Source: Anaerococcus sp. Marseille-P3625
GTDB taxonomy: Bacteria; Bacillota; Clostridia; Tissierellales; Peptoniphilaceae
Direction: 5' to 3'
NCBI RefSeq assembly: GCF_900232825.1
Contig: NZ_OCTP01000011.1
Span: 1,017,262 to 1,081,261 of the forward strand
Length of the DNA: 64,000 nt
Below are positions 51,081-60,119 of this stretch, in pieces. Position 1 is the stretch's first letter; each line of letters starts with the position of its first letter. The translations under genes and the position numbers were made by a program. Below the pieces are notes generated by a model, which saw only the letters and a program-made list of their open reading frames with translations, was not told the DNA's origin and made no database searches.

Positions 51081-52226
51081 ATGGATTTTAGTGTAGACAA
51101 TACTCACAAAATGCTAAGAGATATGTATAGAGACTTTGCAACTCGTGAAGTTGAACCTCTTGCAGCAACTATTGATGAAGAAGAAAGACCGCCATTTGAA
51201 AATATTCCAAAAATGCGCGATGCAGGCTTATTTGGAATTCCAATTTCTAAAGAAAATGGTGGAGAAGGCGGAGATTATTTAGGATATGTAATGGCAGTTG
51301 AAGAAATTTCAAAGGCTTGCGCATCTTCTGGTGTAATAATTTCAGCTCACACATCTCTTTGTGCTTGGCCGATCGAAACTTATGGAACAGAAGAACAAAA
51401 AGAAAAATATCTTAAGAAATTAGCTTCAGGAGAACACATTGGAGCTTTTGCTTTGACTGAACCAATGGCTGGTACCGATGCTTCAATGCAACAAACCACA
51501 GCTCACTTAACAGAAGATGGAAAAAATTATATACTTAATGGTTCAAAGATATTTATAACTAACGCTACATTGGCTGATACTTTTATAATCATAGCAATGA
51601 CCGATAAATCAAAAGGAACTCACGGAATTTCAGCATTTATAGTTGAAAAAGATACTCCAGGATTTACAGTTGGTTTACCTGAGAAAAAAATGGGAATCCA
51701 CGGTTCACTAACTTGCGAACTTATATTTGAAGATTGTAAAATTCCTGCAGAAAACTTACTTGGTAAAGAAGGTAAGGGCTTTAAAATTGCCATGACAACA
51801 CTTGATGGTGGACGTATAGGAGTTGCTGCACAAGCTCTTGGTATAGCTCAAGGTGCATTAGATAAGACAATCGAATATGTTAAGGAAAGAGAACAATTCG
51901 GTAGACCTTTGGCAAAATTCCAAAATACACAATTCCAACTTGCTAACCTAGCAAACCAAATTGAAGCAGCAAGACTATTAGTTTACAAAGCAGCAAATGA
52001 CAAAGATTGTGGCAGACCTTACTCAGTAAGCGCAGCTCATGCTAAATTATTTGCAGCAGAAACTGCTATGAATGTAACAACAAAATGCGTACAACTTTAT
52101 GGTGGATATGGTTATACTAGAGATTACCCAGTAGAACGTATGATGCGTGATGCAAAGATCACAGAAATTTACGAAGGAACATCAGAAGTTCAAAGAATGG
52201 TAATAAGTGGAAGCTTATTTAGATAA
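51081..52226 (+). CDS. bcd: Butyryl-CoA dehydrogenase (short-chain acyl-CoA dehydrogenase)
   Basis: 381 residues, normal for the family. FAD-binding acyl-CoA dehydrogenase with ALTEPMAGTDASMQQTTA, FITNATLADTFIIIA and the C-terminal YGGYGYTRDYPVERMMRDAK; the catalytic base is the Glu of IYEGTSEVQ. It reduces crotonyl-CoA to butyryl-CoA. With EtfAB encoded immediately after, it probably couples this step to ferredoxin reduction by electron bifurcation. GTAAGGAGATAGT precedes the ATG. Confidence 0.95.
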   Translation: MDFSVDNTHKMLRDMYRDFATREVEPLAATIDEEERPPFENIPKMRDAGLFGIPISKENGGEGGDYLGYVMAVEEISKACASSGVIISAHTSLCAWPIETYGTEEQKEKYLKKLASGEHIGAFALTEPMAGTDASMQQTTAHLTEDGKNYILNGSKIFITNATLADTFIIIAMTDKSKGTHGISAFIVEKDTPGFTVGLPEKKMGIHGSLTCELIFEDCKIPAENLLGKEGKGFKIAMTTLDGGRIGVAAQALGIAQGALDKTIEYVKEREQFGRPLAKFQNTQFQLANLANQIEAARLLVYKAANDKDCGRPYSVSAAHAKLFAAETAMNVTTKCVQLYGGYGYTRDYPVERMMRDAKITEIYEGTSEVQRMVISGSLFR

Positions 52227-52238
52227 TAGGAGTTTAAA

Positions 52239-53024
52239 GTGAATATTATAGTTTTAATTAAACAAGTACCAGATACCAATGAAGTAAAAATTGATCAAGA
52301 AACAGGAAGAATTATGAGAGAAGGTCTTCCTTCAATCATAAATCCTGATGACAAAGCTGGTATTGAAGAGGCATTAAAGATAAAAGAAGAAAACGGAGCA
52401 CACATAACCGTTTTATCAATGGGACCTCCACAAGCTGCAGAAGCTCTAAAAGAAGCTTACGCTATGGGTGCAGATGATGTAATATTGTTAACTGATAGAG
52501 CTTTTGGTGGAGCTGATACATGGGCAACATCAACAGCACTTGCAGCAGCAATAAACTCTTTAGATTACGATTTGATAATAGCAGGTCGTCAAGCAATCGA
52601 TGGAGATACAGCTCAAGTAGGACCACAAACAGCAGAACACCTTGGAATTCCATCTATTTCTTATGTAGAAGATGTAAAAGAAATAACAGAAGATAGCATA
52701 ACAGTTCAAAGACAATTTGAAGATAGATATCAAATCATAAAAGCAAAATTCCCAGTACTAATCACAACTTTAGGCGAAATGAACAGCCCAAGATATATGA
52801 GAGTATCAAGAATTTATGATGTTAACAGAGAAGATTTAGTAAAAACTTGGACTGTTGATGATATAGAAGTTGACAGAACTAATATAGGTTTACAAGGTTC
52901 TCCAACAAGAGTTAAAAAATCATTTACCAAGGGAGCTAAACAAGCTGGTAAAGTATTTGATGTAAATGCACAAGATGGCGCTACTATCATAGTTGATAAG
53001 TTAGCCGAAGAATTTTTGATTTAA
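52239..53024 (+). CDS. etfB: Electron transfer flavoprotein beta subunit
   Basis: 261 residues. GTG start at 52239 after ATAGGAGTTTAAA. Signatures are NIIVLIKQVPDTNEVKID at the N-terminus, AGRQAIDGDTAQVGPQTAEHL and FPVLITTLGEMNSPRYM. With EtfA it carries two flavins and passes electrons from NADH to Bcd and, in the bifurcating type, to ferredoxin. The order bcd-etfB-etfA is standard in butyrate producers. Confidence 0.95.
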   Translation: MNIIVLIKQVPDTNEVKIDQETGRIMREGLPSIINPDDKAGIEEALKIKEENGAHITVLSMGPPQAAEALKEAYAMGADDVILLTDRAFGGADTWATSTALAAAINSLDYDLIIAGRQAIDGDTAQVGPQTAEHLGIPSISYVEDVKEITEDSITVQRQFEDRYQIIKAKFPVLITTLGEMNSPRYMRVSRIYDVNREDLVKTWTVDDIEVDRTNIGLQGSPTRVKKSFTKGAKQAGKVFDVNAQDGATIIVDKLAEEFLI

Positions 53025-53034
53025 GGAGTTTTTA

Positions 53035-54042
53035 ATGAGCGAATATAAAAATGTATTGGTAGTTTGCGAACAAAGAGATGGCAACCTACAAAGCGTGTCA
53101 TTAGAACTAATCGGTAAAGCGCGCGAATTAGCAGATAAATTAAATGAAGAAGTAATAGCAGTAATAGCAGGCAGCAAGGTAGAAGGATTAACAAGAGATT
53201 TAATTGAACACGGTGCTGACAAGGTTTATTATGTAGAAGATAAAATTCTTGAAAAATATATAACAGAGCCATATGTAAAAACAATGAGCACAATAATCAA
53301 AGATTTAAAACCTCAAATCGTTTTATTTGGTGCATCATCAATAGGCCGTGACCTAGCTCCAAGAGTTTCAGCAAGAATTGGTTGTGGACTAACAGCAGAC
53401 TGTACAAAACTAGAAATAGACGAAGAAACTGGTCTACTAAACATGACTCGTCCAACCTTTGGTGGTAATCTACTAGCTACAATTCAATCTCCAGAAGCTC
53501 GTCCTCAAATGTCAACAGTAAGACCAGGCGTTATGCCAAAACAAGAAGATGACAAAACTAGAACTGGTGAAGTTAAAAAATATGATATAACATTTGAAGA
53601 TAAAGATATCAATGTCGATATAATCGAAGAAAAAGTTGCTGATAAGAAAAAAATCAAAATTGAAGATGCAGATGTACTAATCTCAGTAGGCCGCGGTATC
53701 GGTTCAGCAGAAAATATGAAACTTGCTTATGACCTAGCAGAAGTTTTAGAAGGTGAAGTTTCTTCATCAAGAGCTGTAGTTGATTCAGGATGGCTTGAAA
53801 AAGACCGTCAAGTAGGTCAAACTGGTAAAACTGTAAGACCAAATTTATATATTGCCTTGGGAATTTCTGGAGCTATCCAACACTTAGCTGGTATGGAAGA
53901 ATCAGATCTAATAGTAGCAATTAACAAAAACCCAGATGCAAACATCTTTAACGTAGCAGATGTTGGAATAATTGGCGATATCAACGAAGTTGTTCCAGAA
54001 TTAATCAAAAAAATAAAAGCTGCAAAAGCTAAAAAATATTAA
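53035..54042 (+). CDS. etfA: Electron transfer flavoprotein alpha subunit
   Basis: 335 residues. The C-terminal FAD domain is typical: SVGRGIGSAENMKLAYDLAE, SSRAVVDSGWL, VGQTGKTVRPNLYIALGISG and AINKNPDANIFNVADVGIIGD. The ATG follows TTAAGGAGTTTTTA, 10 bases after etfB. A long hairpin follows its stop codon. Confidence 0.95.
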   Translation: MSEYKNVLVVCEQRDGNLQSVSLELIGKARELADKLNEEVIAVIAGSKVEGLTRDLIEHGADKVYYVEDKILEKYITEPYVKTMSTIIKDLKPQIVLFGASSIGRDLAPRVSARIGCGLTADCTKLEIDEETGLLNMTRPTFGGNLLATIQSPEARPQMSTVRPGVMPKQEDDKTRTGEVKKYDITFEDKDINVDIIEEKVADKKKIKIEDADVLISVGRGIGSAENMKLAYDLAEVLEGEVSSSRAVVDSGWLEKDRQVGQTGKTVRPNLYIALGISGAIQHLAGMEESDLIVAINKNPDANIFNVADVGIIGDINEVVPELIKKIKAAKAKKY

Positions 54043-54045
54043 TAA

Positions 54046-54085
54046 ACAAGGAGAGCATTATAAATAATTTTATAATGCTCCTTGT
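54046..54085 (+). other. Strong intercistronic hairpin between etfA and crt
   Basis: ACAAGGA (54046-54052) pairs with TCCTTGT (54079-54085), and GCATTATAA with TTATAATGC inside, leaving a small loop. No T run follows, so it looks like an RNA-processing or stability element and not a terminator. It masks an AAGGAG sequence that has no start codon behind it. Confidence 0.65.
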
Positions 54086-54141
54086 CTAAAAACATTTTCA
54101 TAATTTTTGATAAATTGGGTATTAGATTAATGGAGGAAAAT

Positions 54142-54921
54142 ATGAGCTATAAAACTATAAGCTATGAAGTTAACGAAAACATTGGTAAACTAACCATTAA
54201 CAGACCAGAAGCTTTAAATGCACTAAATTCTGAAGTTTTAGATGAATTAGACCTTCTTTTAGAAGAAATCAAAAAAGATAAGGATCTAAGATGCTTAATA
54301 ATTACAGGTGCAGGCAGAAGCTTTGTAGCAGGCGCTGACATTAAAGAAATGAGCGAGTTAAGTCCAATAGAAGCTAACAAATTTGGCAAAAAGGGCATAG
54401 GAGTATTTAGAAAAATCGAAAAACTTCCAATGCCTGTAATAGCAGCAGTAAATGGCTTTGCTCTAGGTGGTGGCTGTGAACTTGCAATGGCTTGTGATAT
54501 AAGAATCGCATCCAAAAAAGCTTTATTTGGTCAACCAGAAGTTGGTCTTGGAATTATGCCAGGCTTTGGTGGAAGCCAAAGACTTCAAAGACTAGTAGGT
54601 CAAGGATGGGCAAAATATCTAATACTATCAGCAGAAAATATAAAAGCTGATAAGGCTTTAGAAATTGGTTTAGTACAAGATGTTGTAGAAGTAGAAGAAT
54701 TAGAAGAAAGAGTAAATAGCTTAGCCAAAGCTATAGCTAGCAAAGCTCCAATAGCTGTAAAACTTGCAAAAGAAGCAATCAATACAGGAGCTCAAGTTGA
54801 TATAGATTCTGCTTTAAGAATCGAAGAATTGGCTTTTGGATTAACATTTTCAACAGAAGATATGAAAAATGGAACAAAAGCTTTTATCAACAAAGAAAAA
54901 TGCGAATTTGAAAATAAATAA
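54142..54921 (+). CDS. crt: Enoyl-CoA hydratase / crotonase
   Basis: 259 residues, the usual crotonase length. Oxyanion-hole segments AGADIKEMSEL and NGFALGGGCELAMACD, and catalytic Glu region FGQPEVGLGIMPGFGGSQRL. It interconverts 3-hydroxybutyryl-CoA and crotonyl-CoA. The ATG at 54142 follows TAATGGAGGAAAAT; a longer frame from 54082 starts in the hairpin and is not supported. hbd starts 10 bases after. Confidence 0.95.
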   Translation: MSYKTISYEVNENIGKLTINRPEALNALNSEVLDELDLLLEEIKKDKDLRCLIITGAGRSFVAGADIKEMSELSPIEANKFGKKGIGVFRKIEKLPMPVIAAVNGFALGGGCELAMACDIRIASKKALFGQPEVGLGIMPGFGGSQRLQRLVGQGWAKYLILSAENIKADKALEIGLVQDVVEVEELEERVNSLAKAIASKAPIAVKLAKEAINTGAQVDIDSALRIEELAFGLTFSTEDMKNGTKAFINKEKCEFENK

Positions 54922-54931
54922 GGAGATATTC

Positions 54932-55774
54932 ATGAAAATTGGTGTAATCGGTGCAGGTACAATGGGTGCTGGAATTGCTGAAATAATGAGCAAAAAATAT
55001 GAAGTAGTAGTAAGAGATATTTCTGATGAATTTATCGAAAAAGGCAAAAAAACTATAACAAAATCTTTAGACAAATCAGTTGCAAAAGAAAGAATAACAG
55101 CTGAACAAAAAGATGAATACCTTGGAAGAATCAAATTTACAACAGATGTAAAAGATGTAGCAGATTGTGATTTAGTAGTTGAAGCAGCAAGCGAAAATCC
55201 AAAAATCAAAAAATCTATCTTTGAAGAATTATGTCAAATTTGTAAAGAAGATACAATTCTTGCTTCAAACACATCTTCAATTTCTATCACAGAAATAGCA
55301 GCAGCAACACATAGACCTGATAAAGTAATAGGAATGCATTTCTTTAACCCAGCTACAGTTATGAAACTTGTAGAAGTTATCAAAGGAATCACAACAAGCG
55401 AAGAAACAGTTAAAAAAGTTATAGAAATCACAGAAGAAATAGGCAAAACACCAGTAGAAGTAAATGAAGCTCCTGGATTCGTAGTAAATAGAATTCTAAT
55501 TCCAATGATATCTGAAGGTATCTATTGTCTACAAGAAGGACTTGCAAGCCCTGAAGGTATTGATACAGCAATGAAACTTGGTGCAAACCACCCAATGGGA
55601 CCTCTTGCCCTTGCAGATTTAATAGGTCTAGATATAGTTTTAAACATCATGGACTATCTAAAAGATACAATAGGTTCAGATAAATACGCAGCTCCAGTTT
55701 TATTAAGACAAAAAGTAGCAGCAGGCGAACTTGGAAGAAAAACTGGTAAAGGTTTCTACGATTATAGTAAATAA
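54932..55774 (+). CDS. hbd: 3-hydroxybutyryl-CoA dehydrogenase
   Basis: 280 residues. NAD(P)-binding GVIGAGTMGAGIAE at the N-terminus, catalytic region SNTSSISITEIAAATHRPDK and GMHFFNPATVMKLVE, and C-terminal domain NRILIPMISEGIYCLQEGLA. It reduces acetoacetyl-CoA to 3-hydroxybutyryl-CoA. The ATG at 54932 is preceded by TAAGGAGATATTC. Confidence 0.95.
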   Translation: MKIGVIGAGTMGAGIAEIMSKKYEVVVRDISDEFIEKGKKTITKSLDKSVAKERITAEQKDEYLGRIKFTTDVKDVADCDLVVEAASENPKIKKSIFEELCQICKEDTILASNTSSISITEIAAATHRPDKVIGMHFFNPATVMKLVEVIKGITTSEETVKKVIEITEEIGKTPVEVNEAPGFVVNRILIPMISEGIYCLQEGLASPEGIDTAMKLGANHPMGPLALADLIGLDIVLNIMDYLKDTIGSDKYAAPVLLRQKVAAGELGRKTGKGFYDYSK

Positions 55775-55799
55775 AAATAAATAAAAGAAAGGATATCAA

Positions 55800-56987
55800 A
55801 TGACAAGAAAAGTAGTAATAGCAAGTGCAGTAAGAACTCCAGTAGGATCTTATGGAGGATCATTAAAATCATTATCTGCCAAAGATTTAGGCGTTATAAC
55901 TGTTAAAGAAGCTATCAAAAGAGCAGGAATCAAAGCTGAAGATGTAGACGAAACAGTATTTGGTTGTGTACTTCAAGCTGGCTTAGGACAAAACGTTGCT
56001 AGACAAATTTCTATGGGAGCTGGCATCCCTAAAGAAAAACCAGCAATGACAGTAAATATAGTTTGCGGTTCTGGACTTAGAACAGTTTCACTTGCAGCTC
56101 AAATGATTAAAGCTGGTGATGCTGATGTAGTAGTAGCAGGCGGTACAGAATCAATGTCTAATGCTCCATACTTATTACAAAATGAAAGATGGGGAGCAAG
56201 AATGGGAGATAAAAAGGCTGTTGATGAAATGATCAAAGATGGTCTTTGGGATGCATTTAACGATTACCACATGGGAATTACTGCAGAAAATATTGCAGAA
56301 AAATTCAACCTTTCTAGACAAGAACAAGATGAACTTGCAGCTATGAGCCAAAATAGAGCAGAAAAAGCAAGAGCTGAGGGCAAATTCAAAGATGAAATCG
56401 TAGCGGTAGAAATCAAAGATAGAAAAGGCAATGTAACTGTAGTAGATACTGATGAACACATCAGAGAAGGCGTTACAGCTGAAGGAATATCAAAACTTAA
56501 ACCAGCATTTAAAAAAGATGGTGGTACAGTAACAGCAGCAAACGCATCTGGACTTAATGATGGTTCAGCAGCTATAGTAGTAATGAGCGAAGAAAAAGCA
56601 AAAGAATTAGGCGTAAAACCTCTAGCAACAATCATCTCTTACGCAACAGAAGGTGTTGATCCTGCAATCATGGGAACAGGCCCAATACCAACAGTAAGAA
56701 AAGCCTTAGAAAAAGCTGAATTAAAACTAGAAGATATAGATCTAATAGAAGCAAACGAAGCATTTGCAGCACAAGCTCTTTCAGTAATCAAAGAACTAGG
56801 ACTTAACACAGATATAGTAAACGTAAACGGTGGAGCAATAGCACTTGGTCACCCAGTTGGAGCATCTGGTGCAAGAATACTAACCACATTATTATATGAA
56901 ATGCAAAAAAGAGATTCCAAAAAAGGAATTGCAACACTTTGCATAGGCGGCGGTATGGGAACTGCTGTAGTAGTAGAAAGAGAATAA
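55800..56987 (+). CDS. thl: Acetyl-CoA acetyltransferase (thiolase)
   Basis: 395 residues. Active-site Cys in [16 protein letters not shown], His in [19 protein letters not shown] and second Cys in TLCIGGGMG. It condenses two acetyl-CoA to acetoacetyl-CoA, the entry step of the butyrate pathway encoded in this operon. GAAAGGATATCAA precedes the ATG. Last gene before a strong terminator. Confidence 0.96.
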   Translation: MTRKVVIASAVRTPVGSYGGSLKSLSAKDLGVITVKEAIKRAGIKAEDVDETVFGCVLQAGLGQNVARQISMGAGIPKEKPAMTVNIVCGSGLRTVSLAAQMIKAGDADVVVAGGTESMSNAPYLLQNERWGARMGDKKAVDEMIKDGLWDAFNDYHMGITAENIAEKFNLSRQEQDELAAMSQNRAEKARAEGKFKDEIVAVEIKDRKGNVTVVDTDEHIREGVTAEGISKLKPAFKKDGGTVTAANASGLNDGSAAIVVMSEEKAKELGVKPLATIISYATEGVDPAIMGTGPIPTVRKALEKAELKLEDIDLIEANEAFAAQALSVIKELGLNTDIVNVNGGAIALGHPVGASGARILTTLLYEMQKRDSKKGIATLCIGGGMGTAVVVERE

Positions 56988-57000
56988 TAAAATACACAAA

Positions 57001-57044
57001 AAATTAACCCTTAAGTTAAAATTTAGCTTAAGGGTTAAATTTTG
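57001..57044. terminator. Terminator after thl, shared with the convergent gene
   Basis: TTAACCCTTAAG (57004-57015) pairs perfectly with CTTAAGGGTTAA (57027-57038), with A and T tracts outside. The stop codon of the minus-strand gene lies within the stem. Confidence 0.86.
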
Positions 57045-57645
57045 TAGATGAAATTCTTGGAGTTTTTAAATTATTTGCTAGAAATTCGATTGTTTTTAAA
57101 TCTTCATATGCCTTTGGATTATTTTCTTTGATAAAATTAATAATGTCGATCATCCAAACCACTACATATTTTGAAAGATAAAATCCTTGTATTCCGTTGG
57201 CAAGAATTGATCTTCGGCCATTTATAACGATATCATTTCTTATTTCTTTAAAATAATCCGTATAGTAGTAATTTGCCTTTGGATCAATAATTACATTTTC
57301 TATTATACTCACCAAGGCATCTAAATATTGATTTTCCATAGGATTAATTAAAAATTCTATATTATTTTCCTTATTTAAAAAAATATCCTCAACTGGATTG
57401 TATTTATCATAAGATTTTCTGTATTCATCAATGGAAAGACCCTGGAAAAAATTTGGATAAAGTCCATAGGGATATTTTGACTTTTCAATTGAATTTTTTA
57501 GAAATTCAAGCTCATAGCAACCATTATCAAAAGAAGCTATTAGTATGGGAGAAAAAGTAACTAGAAGCCTTAATCTCTTATTTTCCAAATCATTAGGAAA
57601 AATTATTTTTACATAGTCTTTATTTTTTTCTATTTTTAAAGTCAT
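57028..57645 (-). CDS. Unknown soluble protein co-encoded with YbaK-type deacylase
   Basis: 205 residues, no signal peptide or membrane helix. Noticeable are FFQGLSIDEYRKSYDKYNPVED, an AlaAsnGly-containing GRRSILANGIQGFYLSKYVV region and many aromatic residues. I do not recognise it. It overlaps the upstream deacylase gene by 4 bases, so both are expressed together, and it ends in the shared terminator. Confidence 0.65.
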   Translation of the reverse strand: MTLKIEKNKDYVKIIFPNDLENKRLRLLVTFSPILIASFDNGCYELEFLKNSIEKSKYPYGLYPNFFQGLSIDEYRKSYDKYNPVEDIFLNKENNIEFLINPMENQYLDALVSIIENVIIDPKANYYYTDYFKEIRNDIVINGRRSILANGIQGFYLSKYVVVWMIDIINFIKENNPKAYEDLKTIEFLANNLKTPRISSTKFNP

Positions 57646-58118
57646 TGTATAACATCAAAAAATTTTGCACCATTAGCCTTGGCTAAGTCTTGGGCTTTAA
57701 TTTTTAGACTGTGGCCAACTTTGCCAGCAGATACTTTAATAAAATCCATTTTTAAAGCAGAATCATCAATTACAACTGGATAATCTTTTTTCATAGCAAG
57801 AGAAGTTGTTGCTCCTCTTTCATAACCGACTTTTGATTTTAAATCTTTAAGCGGTAGCATTTCAAGACTTTTCACTCCAACAGCAACACTTGCTTTTTTA
57901 AAATCTATACTTTCAGCCCCTGGTATTACAAAAATATAAATCTCGCCATTATTTGCAACGGTCGCTAAAGTTTTAAAAATTGTTGAAATATCAGTGTGTG
58001 TTTTTTCGGATAAATCGACTGATGAAACGAAATCTCCTTGAAATTCATAGTCAATATGCTCATAGTTTATTTTTAATTTGTCTAAGGCTCTCATAGCATT
58101 AGTTTTTAATTTTTTCAT
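57642..58118 (-). CDS. ybaK: YbaK/EbsC-type Cys-tRNA(Pro) deacylase
   Basis: 158 residues. VFKTLATVAN-like segment seen as ISTIFKTLATVANNGEIYIF, then KKASVAVGVKSLEMLPLKDL, GYERGATTSLAMKKDYPVVID; the conserved Lys and Gly-x-x-Pro-type loops fit YbaK. It removes Cys mis-attached to tRNA-Pro. TAGGAAGTGATTAT precedes the ATG. In the same window a tRNA-Cys is present, though far away. Confidence 0.87.
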   Translation of the reverse strand: MKKLKTNAMRALDKLKINYEHIDYEFQGDFVSSVDLSEKTHTDISTIFKTLATVANNGEIYIFVIPGAESIDFKKASVAVGVKSLEMLPLKDLKSKVGYERGATTSLAMKKDYPVVIDDSALKMDFIKVSAGKVGHSLKIKAQDLAKANGAKFFDVIQ

Positions 58119-58306
58119 ATAATCACTTCCTATTTTGTAATTATACTACTATTTTATAATTTCCTAATCAAAGTAAAATAAAAGAGAAAAAATTTTTAGA
58201 CATAATAAGCTAATAAATCTATTAAATATAAATAAATTTTGTAAATTTTTTATGATTTTATGGTATAATATTATAACTAATGGGTCTGTTCCGAGAGGGG
58301 GGTTTT

Positions 58307-59161
58307 ATGGAAAAAATTGCGATACTTGTAGATAGTGCAAGTGATATAAGTAATGAAATAGCAAAAAGACTTAATATATACACCCTATCCTTATACGTAA
58401 ATTTGGATGGAGAATACCTAAAAGATAGAGTTGACATATCTTCAGATGAATTCTATAAATGGGTAAGAGAAAATAATTCTTTACCAAAAACATCAGCAGC
58501 ATCTCCAGGAGACGTAACGAATTTATATGAAAAAATCAAAGCAGATGGTTATGAAAAAGTCCTTGCAATTTCAATAGGTTCGAAATTTTCCAGTACCTAC
58601 AGCTTGTTAAATACAAATAAGATTGAGGGCTTAGAAACTTATGTTTTTGATAGTGGAAATCTTACTATGGCAGAAGGATTTTTTGCCGTATATGCTGATA
58701 ATTTAATAAAAAAAGGATTTTCTTTTGAGGAAATAATTGATAAATTAAATGAGAAAAAAGATAGTTCTTTTGTATATTTTACAATAGATTCTTTTAAATA
58801 CATTGTTGAAGGTGGAAGAGTTCCAAAAACTTTTGGAAAGATTGGAGATGCACTTTCAGTTAAACCAATAATAAGTGTAAATCCTCTAGAATCAGCCTTT
58901 AAACTAGTAAAGATAGCTCGTGGTGAAAAAAAGGTTCTTAATGAGCTTAGAAAATTTGCAGAAAATGAAATTGAAAATGTTAAAGATTATTATATGTTTT
59001 TAGGTCATGGTGGCTATCAGGAAGGAATCGGGAAATTAGAAGAAAAATTATCAGATATTATTGCTGGTGCTAAGGAATGTTTTAAAGTTCAAATTTCTCC
59101 AACACTTGGAGCAAATACTGGTCCTGGTTTATATGGATTTGGTATATTTAAGCTTGATTAG
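58307..59161 (+). CDS. DegV family fatty-acid-binding protein
   Basis: 284 residues. KIAILVDSASDISNE at the N-terminus, SAASPGDVTNLYEKIKADGY, ISIGSKFSSTYS and YFTIDSFKYIVEGGRVPKTFG are typical of DegV. Such proteins bind fatty acids and supply fatty-acid kinase (FakB role). The ATG at 58307 follows GAGAGGGGGGTTTT; an upstream in-frame ATG at 58280 has no binding site. Confidence 0.92.
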   Translation: MEKIAILVDSASDISNEIAKRLNIYTLSLYVNLDGEYLKDRVDISSDEFYKWVRENNSLPKTSAASPGDVTNLYEKIKADGYEKVLAISIGSKFSSTYSLLNTNKIEGLETYVFDSGNLTMAEGFFAVYADNLIKKGFSFEEIIDKLNEKKDSSFVYFTIDSFKYIVEGGRVPKTFGKIGDALSVKPIISVNPLESAFKLVKIARGEKKVLNELRKFAENEIENVKDYYMFLGHGGYQEGIGKLEEKLSDIIAGAKECFKVQISPTLGANTGPGLYGFGIFKLD

Positions 59162-59220
59162 AGATTTTAAATAAAAATAAGCTTAAAAATCTTATAATTC
59201 AAATTTCAACAAGATTTTAC

Positions 59221-59249
59221 TTGACAAGTTAAAGCTATAATAGTAATAT
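59221..59249 (+). promoter_or_regulatory. Predicted promoter of the infC operon
   Basis: TTGACA (59221-59226), 17-base spacer, TAATAT (59244-59249). A perfect TATAAT at 59236 is only 9 bases from this -35 and would need another partner. Confidence 0.6.
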
Positions 59250-59257
59250 ATATGACG

Positions 59258-59359
59258 TAGACAACAAAGAAGTACCCAATACTCACCTGCCGATTAAGAT
59301 TTGTAGGTTAATAAATTTTTATTTAAAATTTGAACGGGTACTTTGTGCCCGCTTTTTTT
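59258..59359 (+). ncRNA. L20-type autoregulatory leader of infC-rpmI-rplT
   Basis: AAGTACCC (59270-59277) can pair with GGGTACTT (59336-59343), competing with the terminator CGGGTAC/GTGCCCG (59335-59341 with 59345-59351) and its seven T residues (59353-59359). A further stem joins ACCTGC (59285-59290) and GTAGGT (59313-59318). Position and antiterminator logic match the Firmicutes L20 leader, where ribosomal protein L20 promotes termination. Confidence 0.82.
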
Positions 59360-59385
59360 ATGAAATTATACATGGAGGTATAACT

Positions 59386-59901
59386 ATAAAAGATTTAAGA
59401 ATAAATGATGAAATTAGAGCTGACCAAGTTAGGTTAATAGATGAAAATGGTAACCAGATTGGCATCACTTCTTTAAATGATGCTTTAGATAGAGCTGATG
59501 AAAAACGCTTAGATTTAGTTTTGATGAGCCCTAATGCAAAACCACCTGTTACCAGGATTATGGACTATGGTAAGTTTAAATATGATCAAGAGAAAAAAGA
59601 AAAAGAAAATAAGAAAAAACAAAAAAACGCTCAACTAAAAGAGACGAGATTTTCTTTAAATATTGAAGATAATGATTTGCAAACTAAAGCAAACCAATCA
59701 ATAAAATTCTTAAACAACGGGGATAAAGTAAAAGTTTCTATTAGATTTAGAGGTCGTGAGCTTGGACGTAAAGAACCAGGTTATGAATTGATGGATAAAT
59801 TTACCCAAATTATAGGTGATGTAGGTGTAGTTGCACAAAAACCTAAAATGGAAGGTAGATCTCTAGTAATGTTTTTAGAACCAAATGAAAATAAGGAGTA
59901 A
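59386..59901 (+). CDS. infC: Translation initiation factor IF-3, AUA start codon
   Basis: 171 residues. The N-terminus KDLRINDEIRADQVRLID and the linker/C-domain (IMDYGKFKYDQEKKEKENKK, GDKVKVSIRFRGRELG) are those of IF-3. No ATG, GTG or TTG lies in frame near the expected start; GGAGGT at 59374-59379 is 6 bases before ATA at 59386, giving a protein of normal length. IF-3 itself rejects non-standard starts, so an AUA start gives negative feedback, as known for AUU in E. coli. First gene of the infC-rpmI-rplT operon. Confidence 0.9.
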   Translation: MKDLRINDEIRADQVRLIDENGNQIGITSLNDALDRADEKRLDLVLMSPNAKPPVTRIMDYGKFKYDQEKKEKENKKKQKNAQLKETRFSLNIEDNDLQTKANQSIKFLNNGDKVKVSIRFRGRELGRKEPGYELMDKFTQIIGDVGVVAQKPKMEGRSLVMFLEPNENKE

Positions 59902-59904
59902 AAA

Positions 59905-60102
59905 ATGGCTAACAAAAATAAAACAAGAAGAGCAGCTGCTAAAAGATTTAAAGTTACTGGAAGTGGAAAAATAATGAGAATGAAAGCTTACAAAAGCCAC
60001 AAGACAGCTCAAAAATCACCAGCTAGAAAAAGAAGATTAAGAAAAGCTACTACAGTATCTAGTGCTAATTTATCAAATGTTAAAAAATTACTTGGAATGT
60101 AA
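59905..60102 (+). CDS. rpmI: 50S ribosomal protein L35
   Basis: 65 residues, very basic. NKTRRAAAKRFKVTGSGKI and SHKTAQKSPARKRRLRK are typical of L35. It begins 3 bases after infC, with ATAAGGAGTAAAA as binding site. Confidence 0.97.
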   Translation: MANKNKTRRAAAKRFKVTGSGKIMRMKAYKSHKTAQKSPARKRRLRKATTVSSANLSNVKKLLGM

Positions 60103-60119
60103 TAGGAGGTTAAGAAAAA

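Noticed and set aside
54046-54085. Terminator inside the butyrate operon
   Set aside because: The stem is strong but not followed by a T run.
54082-54141. N-terminal extension of crotonase from 54082
   Set aside because: It begins within the hairpin, lacks a binding site and makes the protein longer than the family; ATG 54142 follows GGAGG.
59185-59219. Terminator after degV (AAAATCTT/AAGATTTT)
   Set aside because: Only an 8-pair all-A/T stem with a 17-base loop and no T run beyond it; too weak to call.
59236-59241. TATAAT at 59236 as -10 partner of TTGACA at 59221
   Set aside because: The spacer is only 9 bases; TAATAT at 59244 has the proper 17.
59521-59901. Short infC starting with TTG at 59521
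   Set aside because: It would remove the conserved IF-3 N-terminal domain; the Shine-Dalgarno and homology point to ATA at 59386.
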